Under the pieces are notes generated by a model that saw only the letters and a program-made list of their open reading frames with translations, was not told the DNA's origin and ran no database searches. From Gentiana macrophylla (lineage: Eukaryota; Streptophyta; Magnoliopsida; Gentianales; Gentianaceae), in NCBI GenBank assembly GCA_026214975.1, contig JAOBSW010000635.1:1-64000 (forward strand): a stretch of DNA of 64,000 bases. The letters are read 5' to 3'. Numbering within the stretch: the first letter of the stretch is position 1; the number at the start of each line of letters is the position of its first letter. Positions 48,521 to 59,350 of this stretch are shown here, piece after piece. The translations under genes and the position numbers were made by a program.

Positions 48521-50583
48521 AAATTAACCAAGTTAGGTACCCAACACTGTTTGGGTCCATACCTGTTAGCAGTCATGCCTCTTACTCCATGTGTAAATCC
48601 AAAAGATCTTCTTCTTGGATAGTTCAAATCATCAACTTCATATGTATAAGGCATGGCAGAATAGCTTCTAATAGATTTAAAAGTATTCTGATACATATCT
48701 ATACCTTTAAGTGCATTTGCATCACCTTCCAAAATGCAGTGGAAGACCTATTTTCATATTGTCTCTTGTATCCAGGAATATGTATGGGTTGGCTTTTCCT
48801 GATTGCATGTTGCAGGGCATGAAATGGTTTCTTTTTGTATTTTTGGGGGTGGAATATTCCAATTATCTCCTGAAGGGTATAGTCTGCCCTTACCTTTCAG
48901 TGTGGCCCTTTTTGTGGGCTGGAAAGATGATTTACTTTGTTGTTTCACTTCACTGGTGCAGGATGAGTAGTTGAAACTATGGTCTGTCCTTTTCTGAATT
49001 TAGGTCCAGTTTTGGTCATTGATTTAGAATTGTGTTGTCCATTATTTCCTTTCTCGTCTTGACTGTTGTAGTCAGGACCAGTTCTAGATCCAAAATTTTT
49101 TGGGGGTTTGTAAGCTGGTTCTTTGAGTGGTGCAGTGGTGCTCTTAACTGGTAAGGAGGTTTTCTCAGCTGGTTTATCAACACTAGATGAGTGATCATAT
49201 GCTGCTTGTTGATCAGTTGAGTTTGAACTTCCTTACTAGTTGATGCAGCGTTCAATTCATCTGGTTCTTTCTTTAATCATTTATTTTCCTCTTTCAGATT
49301 CTCACATTCTTGTTCTAGAAATTCATGATTTATTTGAATTTCTTCAATTTAACTCATGAGATTTTGAATTTGGTTTGCAGAATCAAATGGGAAAATAGAA
49401 GATTGTGAAGTGTCAGATGTGGATGCATTTGAGGAATATGCACTATTTATTACCTTTGTTTCTTCAACTTCTTTGGCCAAAAGACATAAGCATGCTTTGT
49501 CATTATCTAAGCTGGTACCTTCACTATCATCTGAGTCATTTTCAGAAGACTCTTCACCGCTTTCACTGCTGGTTTCAGCTTTCAGGGCCTTCTTGATTTT
49601 TCTCTTATATGTTCATTTGTATTTATTCTTTTCCTCATCTTTGTCTTTTTCATCAGGACAGTCTGCCTTGAAGTGTCCTTTCTTCTTGCAATTGAAGCAT
49701 CTGTATTCATCATATTTTTTCTTCACATCTTTGCTTGAGTTTGACTTCTTATTTGATGATGAACTTCCCTTGAATTGTTTCTTCTTACTAAACCTGTCAA
49801 AGCATTTTATTAGTAAATCAATTTGTTCTTTTAGCTCTTGTGTCTCATTGCTGCTTGTGTCAGCCACTTTGCTTTGCTGGGGAGCTACCAGTGCATTGGC
49901 CTTGTGTGCCTCTGCTGGTACACCATCTATACTGTTTCACTCAAATTCATGAGCCTTTAATTGAGACATCTGAGTCAAGGTATTAGTATTTGCAAGATCT
50001 ATTATGCCTCTGAGTGCTGAAGTGACGATCTTCCATCTTTCAGGTAGACCTCTCAAGATTTTCAAACATACTTCTTTCTGTGGGTATGTATGTCCAAGTT
50101 GCTGCAGTTCGATGAAAATGCCTGAGAATTTGTTATCCATTTGATCAATGGATTCACTAGTCTTCATTTTGAAATTCTCAAATTTCTATTTCGCAATAGA
50201 CAATTTGTTTTCTTTGACTGCCTCTGATCCTTCATTCATAAGTGCTAATTTTTCCCACATCTCATTTGCTGTGTTGCAGTCTTTGATCCTCATTAGCATG
50301 TTACTATCCAGAGTCTTCAAGATCATGTCTTTTGCAACAAAGTCGAGATTTTCTCTCTTTTTATCATCTTTTGTCCAATCTTTCTTAGAGTTCTCTATCT
50401 ATTTTCCTTGATCTGCTCATTGGTTACCACAATCATGATCTTGATTAGGCCATCATTGATAACATCCACCATCTCCTTATGAGTTGCAGCAAGATGAGAC
50501 AGCATTCTTATTTTATATTCATCAAAATTATAAACATTGAATATTGGTTCTTTAGACATGATATTTGAAGAATCCATAATCAC
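48521..50583 (-). pseudogene. Element B gag
   Basis: Minus-strand gag. N-terminus MDSSNIMSKEPIFNVYNFDEY (50574 downward). The UBN2-type capsid part (49937-50167) has QKEVCLKILRGLPERWKIVT. The CCHC zinc knuckle CFNCKKKGHFKADC is in the piece 49613-49867, after a Ser/Lys-rich linker. The C-terminal coiled-coil and linker region extends to KGRLYPSGDNWN near 48885 and GPKQCWVPNLVNLFG near 48540, which joins the protease. Several stops (for example near 50166, 49612, 49350) break it. Confidence 0.8.
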
Positions 50584-50690
50584 AGATAAAAGGTATATTT
50601 ATAGAAAGCACATATTTGAAAATACTTTGAAAATATGTGATCTCCTTGTTACCAGAAATCAGATTTGAACAGGTTATGATACTGGGAACA

Positions 50691-50704
50691 CTGCTCTGAT
50701 ACCA
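50691..50704 (-). other. Initiator-Met primer binding site of element B
   Basis: Minus strand TGGTATCAGAGCAG, a full match to the usual plant site; two bases from the LTR. Confidence 0.95.
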
Positions 50705-50706
50705 AT

Positions 50707-52075
50707 TGTTGGTCCCATAGAAGGGTAAAAGTATATTCAGAGGGGGGGTGAATGGTTATACTAGAGTTTCAAAACTTTTCTTATTTAAAAAGCTTTGGGG
50801 CAGCGGATAAGTCATTTCTTAAAACTGCTTCAAAGTAGATTATGCACACACATATAATGAATATAGTGCAGTAAGTAAATGTTATAAAGTAAAGTGCAGT
50901 ATGTAAAAGAACACAAAGAATTATAGTGGTTCAGGGTAGTGTAATCCCTTAATCCACTCTTCTCCTATGATGATTGAAGGAATTAACTATTGTCTTTCAC
51001 CAATACAACAGTAAGATTATCATTGGCTACACAAACTTCACAATCTCCAAGACTATCACTCCTTGTCTACAAAAGCTTTAGTGACTCATTTTTCAACACT
51101 GCTCCTTGTGAACAAATCTTTTAGCAGCTATCACAAAGGGTGAAAATCCTTCTCATATTTCTCTGATTCAATTGCTTGACTAGGGTGTGAATTGAATTCC
51201 CAAAGCTTCGATCAATCTCAGTACTTGATATGACTTTTTGCTCTGAATGCTGAGTTGATCACTAGATGTGTTCTTTTAGATTCAAGAGAAGGCTTAGGAT
51301 TTTGACAGAGTTTCATCTCTTTTTCTTTGTATATTGCTTGTCTTTGTTTTTCTATCAATGCCTTCTATTTATAGCCTTGATAATCCTTGATTTGAATTTC
51401 TGTCCGTTTGCTATTTAATGTGGAGAATAATCCTTGATTTAATTGTTGATTTCTTCTGATTTAATTCTCTTTGATTTCATTGACCCGGATTTTATTCAAA
51501 CATCTATCATTAAATCCGTCATTGATTGATTCTGCATTAATTGCTTGATATTGCATTGATTCCTCATTGCAGATGGCAACATTGACTTTTCCGTTTTAAA
51601 TGTTGCTTGACCGGTGGAGTGAATCTTCTTCCTCCACTATTTCTTCACTGATTCTTCTACTCAGCCGGTAGAGCTTTTATTTCTCCGTTTTTCTATTTCA
51701 TTTATTATTCTTGATTTTCAAGAGAACTTGTACTTCACTGGTCCTTGATTTGTGTGAGATCGGTGTACACCATATTCAAACATTTGATTTCATCACTTGT
51801 AGTATAACTTAGACTTATCCAAGGTAATCACAGACTTCCCTGGTTATAAGTCTGTCTATTAGTCTTCCTTCTTCTCTTCCGGTACTTGGCTATCTTCACT
51901 TCCCTGATATTATGTATTACTTAGCCATCCTACCAACTACTACAATACTTGTCTGACTAAACTTACACAACATGTCAGACTCTAAATAAAGACTTATACA
52001 GAGATTTCTAACTATTTTTTGGCTTGTTATAACAACTACTACGGCATCATCAAAACAAATAAATTGTTCCTATCA
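50707..52075 (-). repeat. 5' LTR of element B
   Basis: Plus-strand TGTTGGTCCCATAGAAGG ... TTGTTCCTATCA, 1369 bp; the outer end is mutated from CCTAACA. TATA box on the minus strand at about 51365-51374. Contains the C-run (G-run on the plus strand at 50741-50747). Confidence 0.95.
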
Positions 52076-52345
52076 AAAGTCAAGAAATTGGAAAAAGTTC
52101 TGCGACGTTGGAGGCCCGTCAGTAAAAAAATAATACAAAGGAAACTTTAGAAAAGTGTGATGCGATAGGATTTAGAAAGTCATCCTGGACACCCAACAGG
52201 ATTTAAGTAAATTGCTAGGGTAATTGACTCAATGTTCCAGAGAAGTCTTTGATACAAAGGGGCAAGTTTACAAAAAAAAAAAAAAAAAATTGAAAAATGC
52301 CAACTGTATAGGAACTGAATTTTATCTAGTGATCAGCTAGACTTC

Positions 52346-52628
52346 ATAGGGAATTCACATCATAAGCCTTATTTTTTATCCCTAAAATAATATAAAATAA
52401 TTCATATCTCTATTTTACAGCATCCGAATTCAAAACACTCCACAACAGCATCCATATCCCTATTTTTATACCAAAAACCATTAAAATCGGGATAGTGTTC
52501 CGCAAATAGAGATGCACTATTTATTGAATCTAAAAGTAAATAGGGATGAGGCTTCTGTTGTGAATGTATTTGAAGAAAATTTTCACTTTTTATCTTTATT
52601 TTAGAGATATAGCACAATATAGAGCTTC
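52346..52628. mobile_element. Foldback/MITE-like insertion
   Basis: About 280 bases present in copy 2 but not in copy 1 of the repeat (copy 1: CAGCTGGAGTTCTTAAAATG). The two halves are imperfect inverted repeats: TATCCCTAAAATAATATAAAA at 52377-52397 against TATCTCTAAAATAAAGATAAAA on the other strand (52588-52609). CACAACAGCATCCATATCCC pairs with a CACAACAG...CATCCC segment on the other strand at 52535-52566. The exact ends and target duplication are uncertain. Confidence 0.6.
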
Positions 52629-52813
52629 TGAATTGAAAGCCCTAGAAAACAACTTGGTAAACAACTATTTTCGTCCTGCAACATAAATTTACAAGTTCAT
52701 ACCCAAAAATAGACATTACAAAAGAGGTTTGAGATAAATTGATACATACCATAGATAATTAGCAAACAATAAGAGTTTATTGCTTATTAAACTCAAGAAG
52801 TTATTACAACTAT

Positions 52814-52998
52814 GGAATATGATCCTCTCAAATAACTTGACGAAATATTCTCTCAAATATGCATGATCCAACCACACACCCTAAAAATGTAAAACATCTA
52901 GCCATTGATTAACTTTTTCCAAAACTACGTAGTTTAGTTCATTATATGTAAAAATACTAACTTTACCCTTAAGTTACTTGAGAGGATCTTGGTCCACT
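52814..52998. mobile_element. MITE with terminal inverted repeats
   Basis: A 185-base insertion absent from copy 1. Terminal inverted repeats share GATCCTCTCAARTAACTTRA, a few bases in from each end. Flanked by CAACTAT (52807-52813) and CAACTAT (52999-53005), a 7-base match at an 8-9 base duplication site. No ORF. The duplication length suggests hAT or Mutator; I cannot decide. Confidence 0.8.
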
Positions 52999-54742
52999 CA
53001 ACTATTCATAGAAGGAAAAAAGTCATACTGAGTTTCGGAACTAACGATTATAAAATGGGTATAATCTTCAAAGAATATTAAGCATTAAACTATTCAACAA
53101 AAGACATAAATAGACAAATACAAAAGGAATAGAGATATTCTTATAGGTTAGACGCAGACCCAAGCTGAGGTGAATATAAGACGAACTGTATTATGAACAG
53201 TAAATTATGTAATATTTTCCATACATACTTACAAGAGAGAAAGCATATTTAAAAAAGAAAAATCAACTGTATCATAATATATTTTAAAGAGTACTGTAAT
53301 GGATGAACACAAGTAAATAAGAAGGTTTGTCGGACTTGATTTAAGGAGGAGGTGGAAAATCCAAATGCAACATTTACAAAACGGGAGTGAGCTTGTTTTC
53401 CCGATTCAAAATGATAAAACAATGAGAACCTCTTTAAAATAATACATAATGCAATATACTTTTAAGGCAAAACAAGATAAAGGACAGAAAATTCAATGAG
53501 TTTTCAAATGCCTTAAATAAGGGATCAACTGGGTACAAGTTGATCGGAGGAATGTTTTGTTCAAAAAAACGAATGAAAGCATTGACCACAAAAGTGGCGT
53601 ATTGGGAGGTAACTGCTTGTGCATCTCACAACCGGAAAGTGTCAAAACGTTAATCTTAAAGTTTTCCAACCGGATTCCATAGCCTAGAAAGGATTAAACA
53701 TAATGAAACATCTTCTTGAAATTATTCCTCTTAGCTCATCAATCCCTATACCTCATTCCTAGAGTCAAATGGTGCAGATTGCCATCCCAGGTGAAGTGAT
53801 GTGAAGTTGAAATTATTTTTTGCGATAGGCCTTAAAATGTTGACTTGTGTAACTCAAACAAAAAGGATCTTGAGCATGATAAAAGATGAGAGTTATAGGT
53901 CTTGGAGTTTTCTAGGTAGTATCCATAATTCGAATGCTTTTTGATCAAGAAGAGGTCGGTAAAAAACAACTATATTTTATCAAAAGAAACGGCTGTCAAT
54001 TTTTTTCTCATGTTAGTAAACACCGACATGGGTTGTAGATTGTGATCAAACTAGAACGAATGCGTATTTGGATTCAAAAGGGAGAATGTAGACCAAAGTG
54101 TTGGTTACAACATATCCAAAGATAAAGTCGTTTGAACATGTACAACTTATTCGAAACAGATTGAGAAAAGATGATCCATAACAGATTTTCCAAATATAAA
54201 GTCTAATATTGATTTGAAATTTATTAGTGTAACCCATTTTGAAAGGTTAAGTAGATGTAAAACAAGAACTTTTAGAAAAGGAATCCTTTCTATGAGGAGT
54301 AAAATTTTCAAATCATATGGGGATAGGAAAAGGTTGTACACCGAAAACAAACATGTGAACTAAAACAATGCAAAGTTATAAAAAGGATGAGGAAACTATA
54401 TGCTAGTGGTAAGGAAGCATGTGGAAATGAACATTATGAATTAATAGATTGCACCATGAATGAAAAAGTTTGAAGGGTTCAAGAGCAAATGAAAATACAA
54501 CAACATTATCATAATGAAAAAGTTTGAATGAACATCAACAAGCCGGAATCATTGATAGACGATGAACTAAGAAAAATGGAGAAACAAGGAAAAGAAGTGT
54601 ATGTAAGGCTCAAAGAAGATTGAGATGTTCCATTAACGATCTTAACGAAACTCGACTTGGAGGTTCACCACTTTAAGGCATAAGACTAAAACATCTACCT
54701 CAAAGCTTCACTTAGGGATATTCACACATAGCCCTAGTGCCA

Positions 54743-55504
54743 TGACGATGCCAGAAATTGAATTTATCCACGTGTCGCCTACACATCAGCACAATAATAA
54801 ATAAAGATATAGAAAAGCCTTCATCAAGGGCAGGACCCCTAGTATCCGAGCCCGCATGAGCTCGGTTACCATCCTCCGACCCCTCCAGGTTGGCCGGTAC
54901 TTGTGATCTAAGCTGCCCCTGCCCGACCCTATAGGTCGGCCTAAGTCCCTCTCAGACCAAACCTCTTACGCACGCAAGGATCCGATCTGATACCAGCTCG
55001 GCTATCTTTCCCGACCTCTGTAGGTCGGCCCAAACACGGAAGGGTTTAGCCAGTTCAGATCGGGCCATCTAAGTTGGCCACAGTCCATCCTTAATCGTGT
55101 TTCCCACGTGTGTGATAATCAGATAAATATGGGAAGAATCCCTCGTATTTACTACTATATTCCTGACATTAAAATATACACGCAATTATCTCCAACAATT
55201 AAGGAGATTAAATCGTAGCTATCTTTTCCTTAGGGAACACGGCAATCTAGGCCCAACAAGGACAAGGCCCATGCCGCCTTAGGGCATAACTCTCCTCTAT
55301 ATAACCATCCCTAAGGAACTACGAAGACTTGATTCCAATACACCATTGGATACGTAGGCAACTTGAGAAATAACATCTCAAATTCAGTCTAAACCACCAC
55401 CAAAACACCCCCCTCTTTTATCGTTTTTGTTGTTCTTGGAGCTTTTGTAGGTTGTCTTTAGGAGAACGGCCCTGAATTTATCATCGACGTTTTTGGAATC
55501 GTCA
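54743..55504 (+). repeat. LTR of a Tat/Retand-like gypsy element
   Basis: Starts TGACGATGCCAGAAATTG where homology to the old repeat stops. CCTCTATATAACCATCCC (about 55294-55311) is a good TATA box. The end is placed at GAATCGTCA before ATGGCACTAGAAGGAGGG, a segment familiar at the start of Retand-type interiors. The end could lie up to 60 bases earlier. Contains several CGACC...AGGTCGG inverted motifs. No matching second LTR is recognised in the window. Confidence 0.6.
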
Positions 55505-55505
55505 A

Positions 55506-55598
55506 ATGGCACTAGAAGGAGGGTCTCTAACCGGCAATTTTGTTAAAAGTCCACTAGCAAAAACGCTGTCAGATCTACGGCCAATTTCCGGAGATTGA
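55506..55598 (+). pseudogene. Possible gag start of the Tat-like element
   Basis: ATG frame MALEGGSLTGNFVKSPLAKT and ten more residues, then a stop. No further gag or pol follows, so at most a stub. Assignment rests on position only. Confidence 0.35.
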
Positions 55599-56085
55599 GC
55601 CGTCAAAACCATAATTCCACCATTCAGATCAAAGATGAAGGAGGGACGAACAATCTGTTCAAATTTCGTGCCGATCGGAGTCCGTTTGAATGCCCGATCG
55701 TTGACGTAAAGTTTCTGTTGCTGCTGTATCACCAAAAGATACAGCTGCCAGATCGGTGGTTTATTTCCAGAGATCGAACCGTTGAAAGGCGAATTCCACC
55801 GTTCAGATATTAGAAAAAAGAGGGAAGAACAAGACCTTCAAATTTTGTGCCGATCGGAGTCCGTTTCAATACCCGATCGTTCCCGGAGAGTTGTTGATGC
55901 TGCTGTATCACCAACAAACACAGCAGTCACATTGGAGGCTAATTACCAGATTTTGAGCCGTTGGAAAAAGATTTTCACCGTTCAGATTGAAGAATAAGAA
56001 GGGACGAACAAGCCCTCCAAATTTCATGTCGATCGGAGTACGTTTAAATTCCCGATCGTTGCCCAATAGTCGCTCCAGTAACACC
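55584..56085 (+). repeat. Three tandem copies of a ~182-base unit
   Basis: Units begin near 55594, 55776 and 55958, each with GAGCCGT or GAACCGT, CACCRTTCAGAT, GTGCCGATCGGAGT and CCCGATCGTT. Units are about 75-80% alike by eye. Confidence 0.85.
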
Positions 56086-56114
56086 AAAATAAGCTGCGAG
56101 TTTTATTCCTTATT

Positions 56115-56222
56115 CTCCATGATCCGAGCCAAGCTCCCTAGCTCTCCATGATCCGAGAGGAGCTCCCCTAGCTCTCCATGATCCGACCTGAGCTCCCCCC
56201 GCTCTCCATGATCCGAGCTCTC
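56115..56222 (+). repeat. ~30-base tandem repeat
   Basis: CTCCATGATCCGAG-type units, about 3.5 copies, each with an AGCTCCC segment. Confidence 0.85.
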
Positions 56223-56323
56223 AATATACAAGCTCTCATCGGGTTTTATTCCTACAAATCAAACGATCACAAATTATTTATTTTAGGAACTCCCCCGACC
56301 TAAAGAGTCGGGACGAGCCTTCT

Positions 56324-56655
56324 CATATTTGGAACTCGCCTTCGGGCGAGCCTTCTATAAGTCCAATTTAGTTTGGTATCATATTTGGAACTCGCCTCCG
56401 GGCGAGCCTTCTGTAAGTCCGATTTAATTCGGCATCATATTTGGAACTCACCTTCGGGCGAGCCTTCTCTAAGTCCGAATTTAATTCGGCATCATATTTG
56501 GAACTCGCCTTCAGGCGAGCCTTCTATAAGTCCAATTTTGGTCGGCATCATATTTGGAACTCGCCTTTAGGCCTTCTATAAGTTCGATTTAGTTCGGCCT
56601 CATATTTAGAACTCACCTGCAAGCGAGCCTTCTATAAGACCGACTTCAGTTCGGC
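56324..56655 (+). repeat. Six tandem copies of a 56-base unit
   Basis: CATATTTGGAACTCGCC starts at 56324, 56380, 56436, 56493, 56549 and 56601. Each unit contains the hairpin-prone CTCGCCTTCGGGCGAG, which is best in units 1 and 2. Confidence 0.95.
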
Positions 56656-56754
56656 ACTGACAGATTACACCAATAAGCAAACGGTACATTAATTTACTAT
56701 TATTTTGTTCTCCATTATGCATGGTCTTTATTATTTTTACAGGAAAAACACATG

Positions 56755-56990
56755 TTCAACTCTTTCCCGTGAGAAGTCAACACTAGCCTGGCCCTGCTCG
56801 CCGTGCTTTAAAACGAGACGTCAGCACTAGCCTGGACCTGCTCGTCCAATAATTTCACGCAAGAAGTCAGCACTATCTTGGCCCTGCTCGCCGTGCTTTT
56901 AAAAGAGAAGTCAGCACAGCCTTGCCCTACTCGTCCAATACTTTCATGCGAGAAGTCAGTCCGAATTGGCCCAGTTCACCCAACAATATG
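56755..56990 (+). repeat. GAAGTCAGCACTAGCCTGGCCCTGCTCG-type repeat
   Basis: About five diverged units of roughly 45-60 bases sharing GAAGTCAGCAC, CTGGCCCTGCTCG and CGTGCTTTTAAA. The same unit reappears at 59372-59520. Confidence 0.85.
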
Positions 56991-57827
56991 CGCGGCAATC
57001 AGTCGCCCTGAAAGCCATAACTCAAAGCACCAAGCGGTCAAGGCCGCAATAAAGACATCGTCCCATCAGGTTCTCCTTAACGCTTTTTTAATATCATATT
57101 GACTCGTTCTATTGTGCATTTAATCATTAAGTTCTACAGAATAGACGCGCATATATAGAGTTTGCAAAACTTTAAACTCGCTGATATAGTAAAAAAAATA
57201 CTTCTGACTCCCTTAAAATATGATACGTGAGCCCCTTTGATGCCGGCTCAAGTAAAACACACCCGAGGTCTGACAAATCCGACCCAACTCGCAAAAAATT
57301 AATATGCGAGGTCAGCAAAACTTCTAAATCGGTTTTCCAAAAATGACCGCGCCTCCCACGTCGGATCAAACGAATATGCCCACTAAACTGTCTACAGGCC
57401 AGACAAGCCGAGCTCCGCAGGGCGGACTACACTCCAAACCCTATAACTGACATTTGAGCTCCGAAGGTCGGACTCAACAGATCAGAAAAGACCAAACCAA
57501 TAAAGTCTGCTTGACAGACTCAAATAGTTAAGAGATAGACAAACAAACAATCAAGTATGCCATCAAAAAACTGAGTTAATGCATGGCATACTGAGGGGCA
57601 ATGCGTCCCATGTATAAAGCATTCAAGAGACAAAGTTTGGATTAAGGAAACTCATCAAGATTACATCCGAGCGCCGCAGTACGGAACCAGCTTAAAATCA
57701 AATCTGCAAGACAGATTCGACCCAAGCCTCACTCACCATAGGCTAAAAGTAAAAAATCATCCTAAATAAATTAAGTGCCTAAGTATATCTCTAAAAACAA
57801 AATCCGTAAATTCTCATTGCTAAAATA
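56991..57827. other. Tat-like interior without recognised gene
   Basis: No convincing ORF. Loose repeats of GAGCTCCG and GGACTCAAC occur. A GCATGGCATACTGAGGGGCA segment at 57580-57601 has a counterpart at 58608-58629. Confidence 0.5.
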
Positions 57828-58269
57828 TTACAATGAGTTCAAACCAAAACAAAACAGAAAATCCCCTAAGATAAGCCGTGAGGGTCGGGTTCTATAGCTC
57901 TGAAGAAGGAGCCGAGGAAGTACCAACAGACACAATGTACCCTCTCGCCTTAGTCTTTCACCTGCTCGTCGTAGACCTGGCTCGTCAGGATAAAGAAGAT
58001 ACCTCACCAGCTCAGACAACTTTGTTTGGAGCTCGGACACGGCCTGCTCCCAACCCTTTGTCTCTACATCCAACTGGCCCGACATGAACTTCAGCTTCGC
58101 CTTTTTGACCAAAATCTAATCCTGGAAAGCCTTTATCTCCTTGTCTTTGAGCTCGACGGCACCCCCGAGCTCCCCTCGGGTTTGCCTCAACTCGGCAATC
58201 TTCTTCTTGTTGACATTAGACTCCTTGAAGGCTTCCCCCAACCTCCGGGAAACCTCATGACCAACTAAG
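57828..58269 (-). pseudogene. Antisense coiled-coil ORF remnant of the Tat-like element
   Basis: Minus strand, opposite to the LTR. A frame with one TAG reads EAFKESNVNKKKIAEL, then LKDKEIKAFQD-stop-ILVKKAKLKFMSGQLDVE and WEQAVSELQTKLSELV, a heptad-like coiled coil. Antisense ORFs of this style are known in Tat-lineage gypsy elements. The part after about 57960 looks non-coding. It may be the 5' portion of a second copy of the ORF at 58831-59350. Confidence 0.5.
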
Positions 58270-58830
58270 GTCCCCTCATAAGCAAAATTTTAAAGGTTAG
58301 TAAGACTACCAAAAGCATAGCATCAAAATAAAAAGGATAAATTCTAAGTCTGCAGGACAAACTCGAACTGAGCATCATAGGACAAACTCAGCGAAGTTTG
58401 TCGGACAAGCTCATTAGGTACCCAAGTCAGACTCGAATGAAAATCCACGAGTCGGACTCAATTGAGCTCCGCCAATCAGACTCAACGAGTTTGTAAACCG
58501 ATTTCATTATGTCTGCAAGTCGGACTTAACTTCATTCGTTGTATTTAGGACACACTCGAGCAAAAACATGACAAAACCTTTAGTATGCCATCCAAAACTA
58601 CAAGTTAATGCATGACATACTAGGGGGCAAGATAACTCTACCATTATCAAGTACTTAAAGAAGTAATCAGAATAATGTTAAGGCTGAGAACTTAATGAAA
58701 TATTCCTTTTATTGTACAGATGACAATTTCATTTGAAATAAAATTTCAAAACAAAAAACTACAAGTCGACAAACCTTCTGACCTAAGAACCAGGGGCTAG
58801 ACTCTACGGTGGGTCGGAAGAAGTAACAGG
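58270..58830. other. Tat-like interior, degenerate repeats
   Basis: No ORF. Scattered copies of CGGACTCAA and GACAAACTCAG (58350-58560) and the purine tract CATACTAGGGGGCAAGAT at 58616-58633. Confidence 0.5.
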
Positions 58831-59350
58831 CTAGGTAAGAGCAGCCGCAGCATGGCTGGAGTACTCGGACACAATGTCCACTCCCTCCGAGAAGTCCTTC
58901 AAACGGTTGTCATAGACAGCATCCATGCTCATCTTATAAAAGTCATGCTGGGGAGATTGTCCCTGACAAAGTCAGCAATCTGACCCTTTGCCTTATCCAC
59001 TCCCAAAGTGTAGACATTGTTAGGCCGATCTTGCCTCATGTCGACAATCTTCTTCAAATCTCTTATAAACTCGCCCAGCTCGGGGAAAAATGTCCTGGCC
59101 ACTCCAGGTTCCCTACAAAGTAAGAAACACTATCAAAGTACAACACTCAAGTAAGAAAAGAAAACTTGCGTAGTCCATGGCCTTGAAGCCAGCATCATCA
59201 AGCTCCACATCAGTGATCCAAGATATCGGCTCTTGTTCCACAGGCCGGGCCTAATAAAGTCTGTAGGACAGGTAATCTGGGCCTTGCATGTCCGGCTCAT
59301 CAAGCGTATGACAACCAAAAAGTATATTGAGTCCGTTTTATAAGATGGCA
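58831..59350 (-). pseudogene. Antisense ORF remnant (aORF) of the Tat-like element
   Basis: Minus strand. First piece 59166-59320: LDEPDMQGPDYLSYRLY-stop, then ISWITDVELDDAGFKAMDYA. After a gap of about 53 bases (begins GT, ends AG) a second piece at 58831-59112 reads EPGVARTFFPELGEFIRDLK, VYTLGVDKAKGQIADFV, then after a one-base shift DFYKMSMDAVYDN and KDFSEGVDIVSEYSSHAAAA and stops at 58831. The regular, gene-like composition supports real coding ancestry. The gap could be an intron or an indel scar; the exact GT-AG junction would not keep frame. Related ORFs antisense to gag-pol are described in Tat elements. Function unknown. Confidence 0.6.

Larger units (their letters stand above)
24563..52075 (-). 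mobile_element. Copia element B, complete with both LTRs, containing nested elements
   Basis: Minus-strand SIRE-type copia element. Order in its own sense: 5' LTR 50707-52075, primer site 50691-50704, gag, protease, integrase, RT, RNase H, spacer, ORF2, polypurine tract, 3' LTR 42863 to 24563. Target duplication: GAAGT (24558-24562) and AAAGT (52076-52080). The paralogous empty site at 21940-21965 (AAATTGGAAGTCAAGAAATT) shows the right copy mutated G to A. Without the gypsy insertion the element is about 10.5 kb. Confidence 0.9.
52081..54742 (-). repeat. Old repeat, copy 2, right piece
   Basis: Continuation of 24478-24562 after element B. It aligns with 21955-23478 throughout, apart from two insertions absent from copy 1 (about 52346-52628 and 52814-52998). 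It is cut at 54742 by the Tat-like LTR. No ORF of recognised type. The TATA-like motif of copy 1 is separated here by the second insertion. Confidence 0.7.

Noticed and set aside
48469..49596. Several plus-strand frames of 60-120 codons
   Set aside because: They are antisense shadows of element B gag and protease.
56324..56655. CRISPR-like regular array
   Set aside because: The 56-base units are contiguous direct repeats with no unique spacers, in a plant retroelement.
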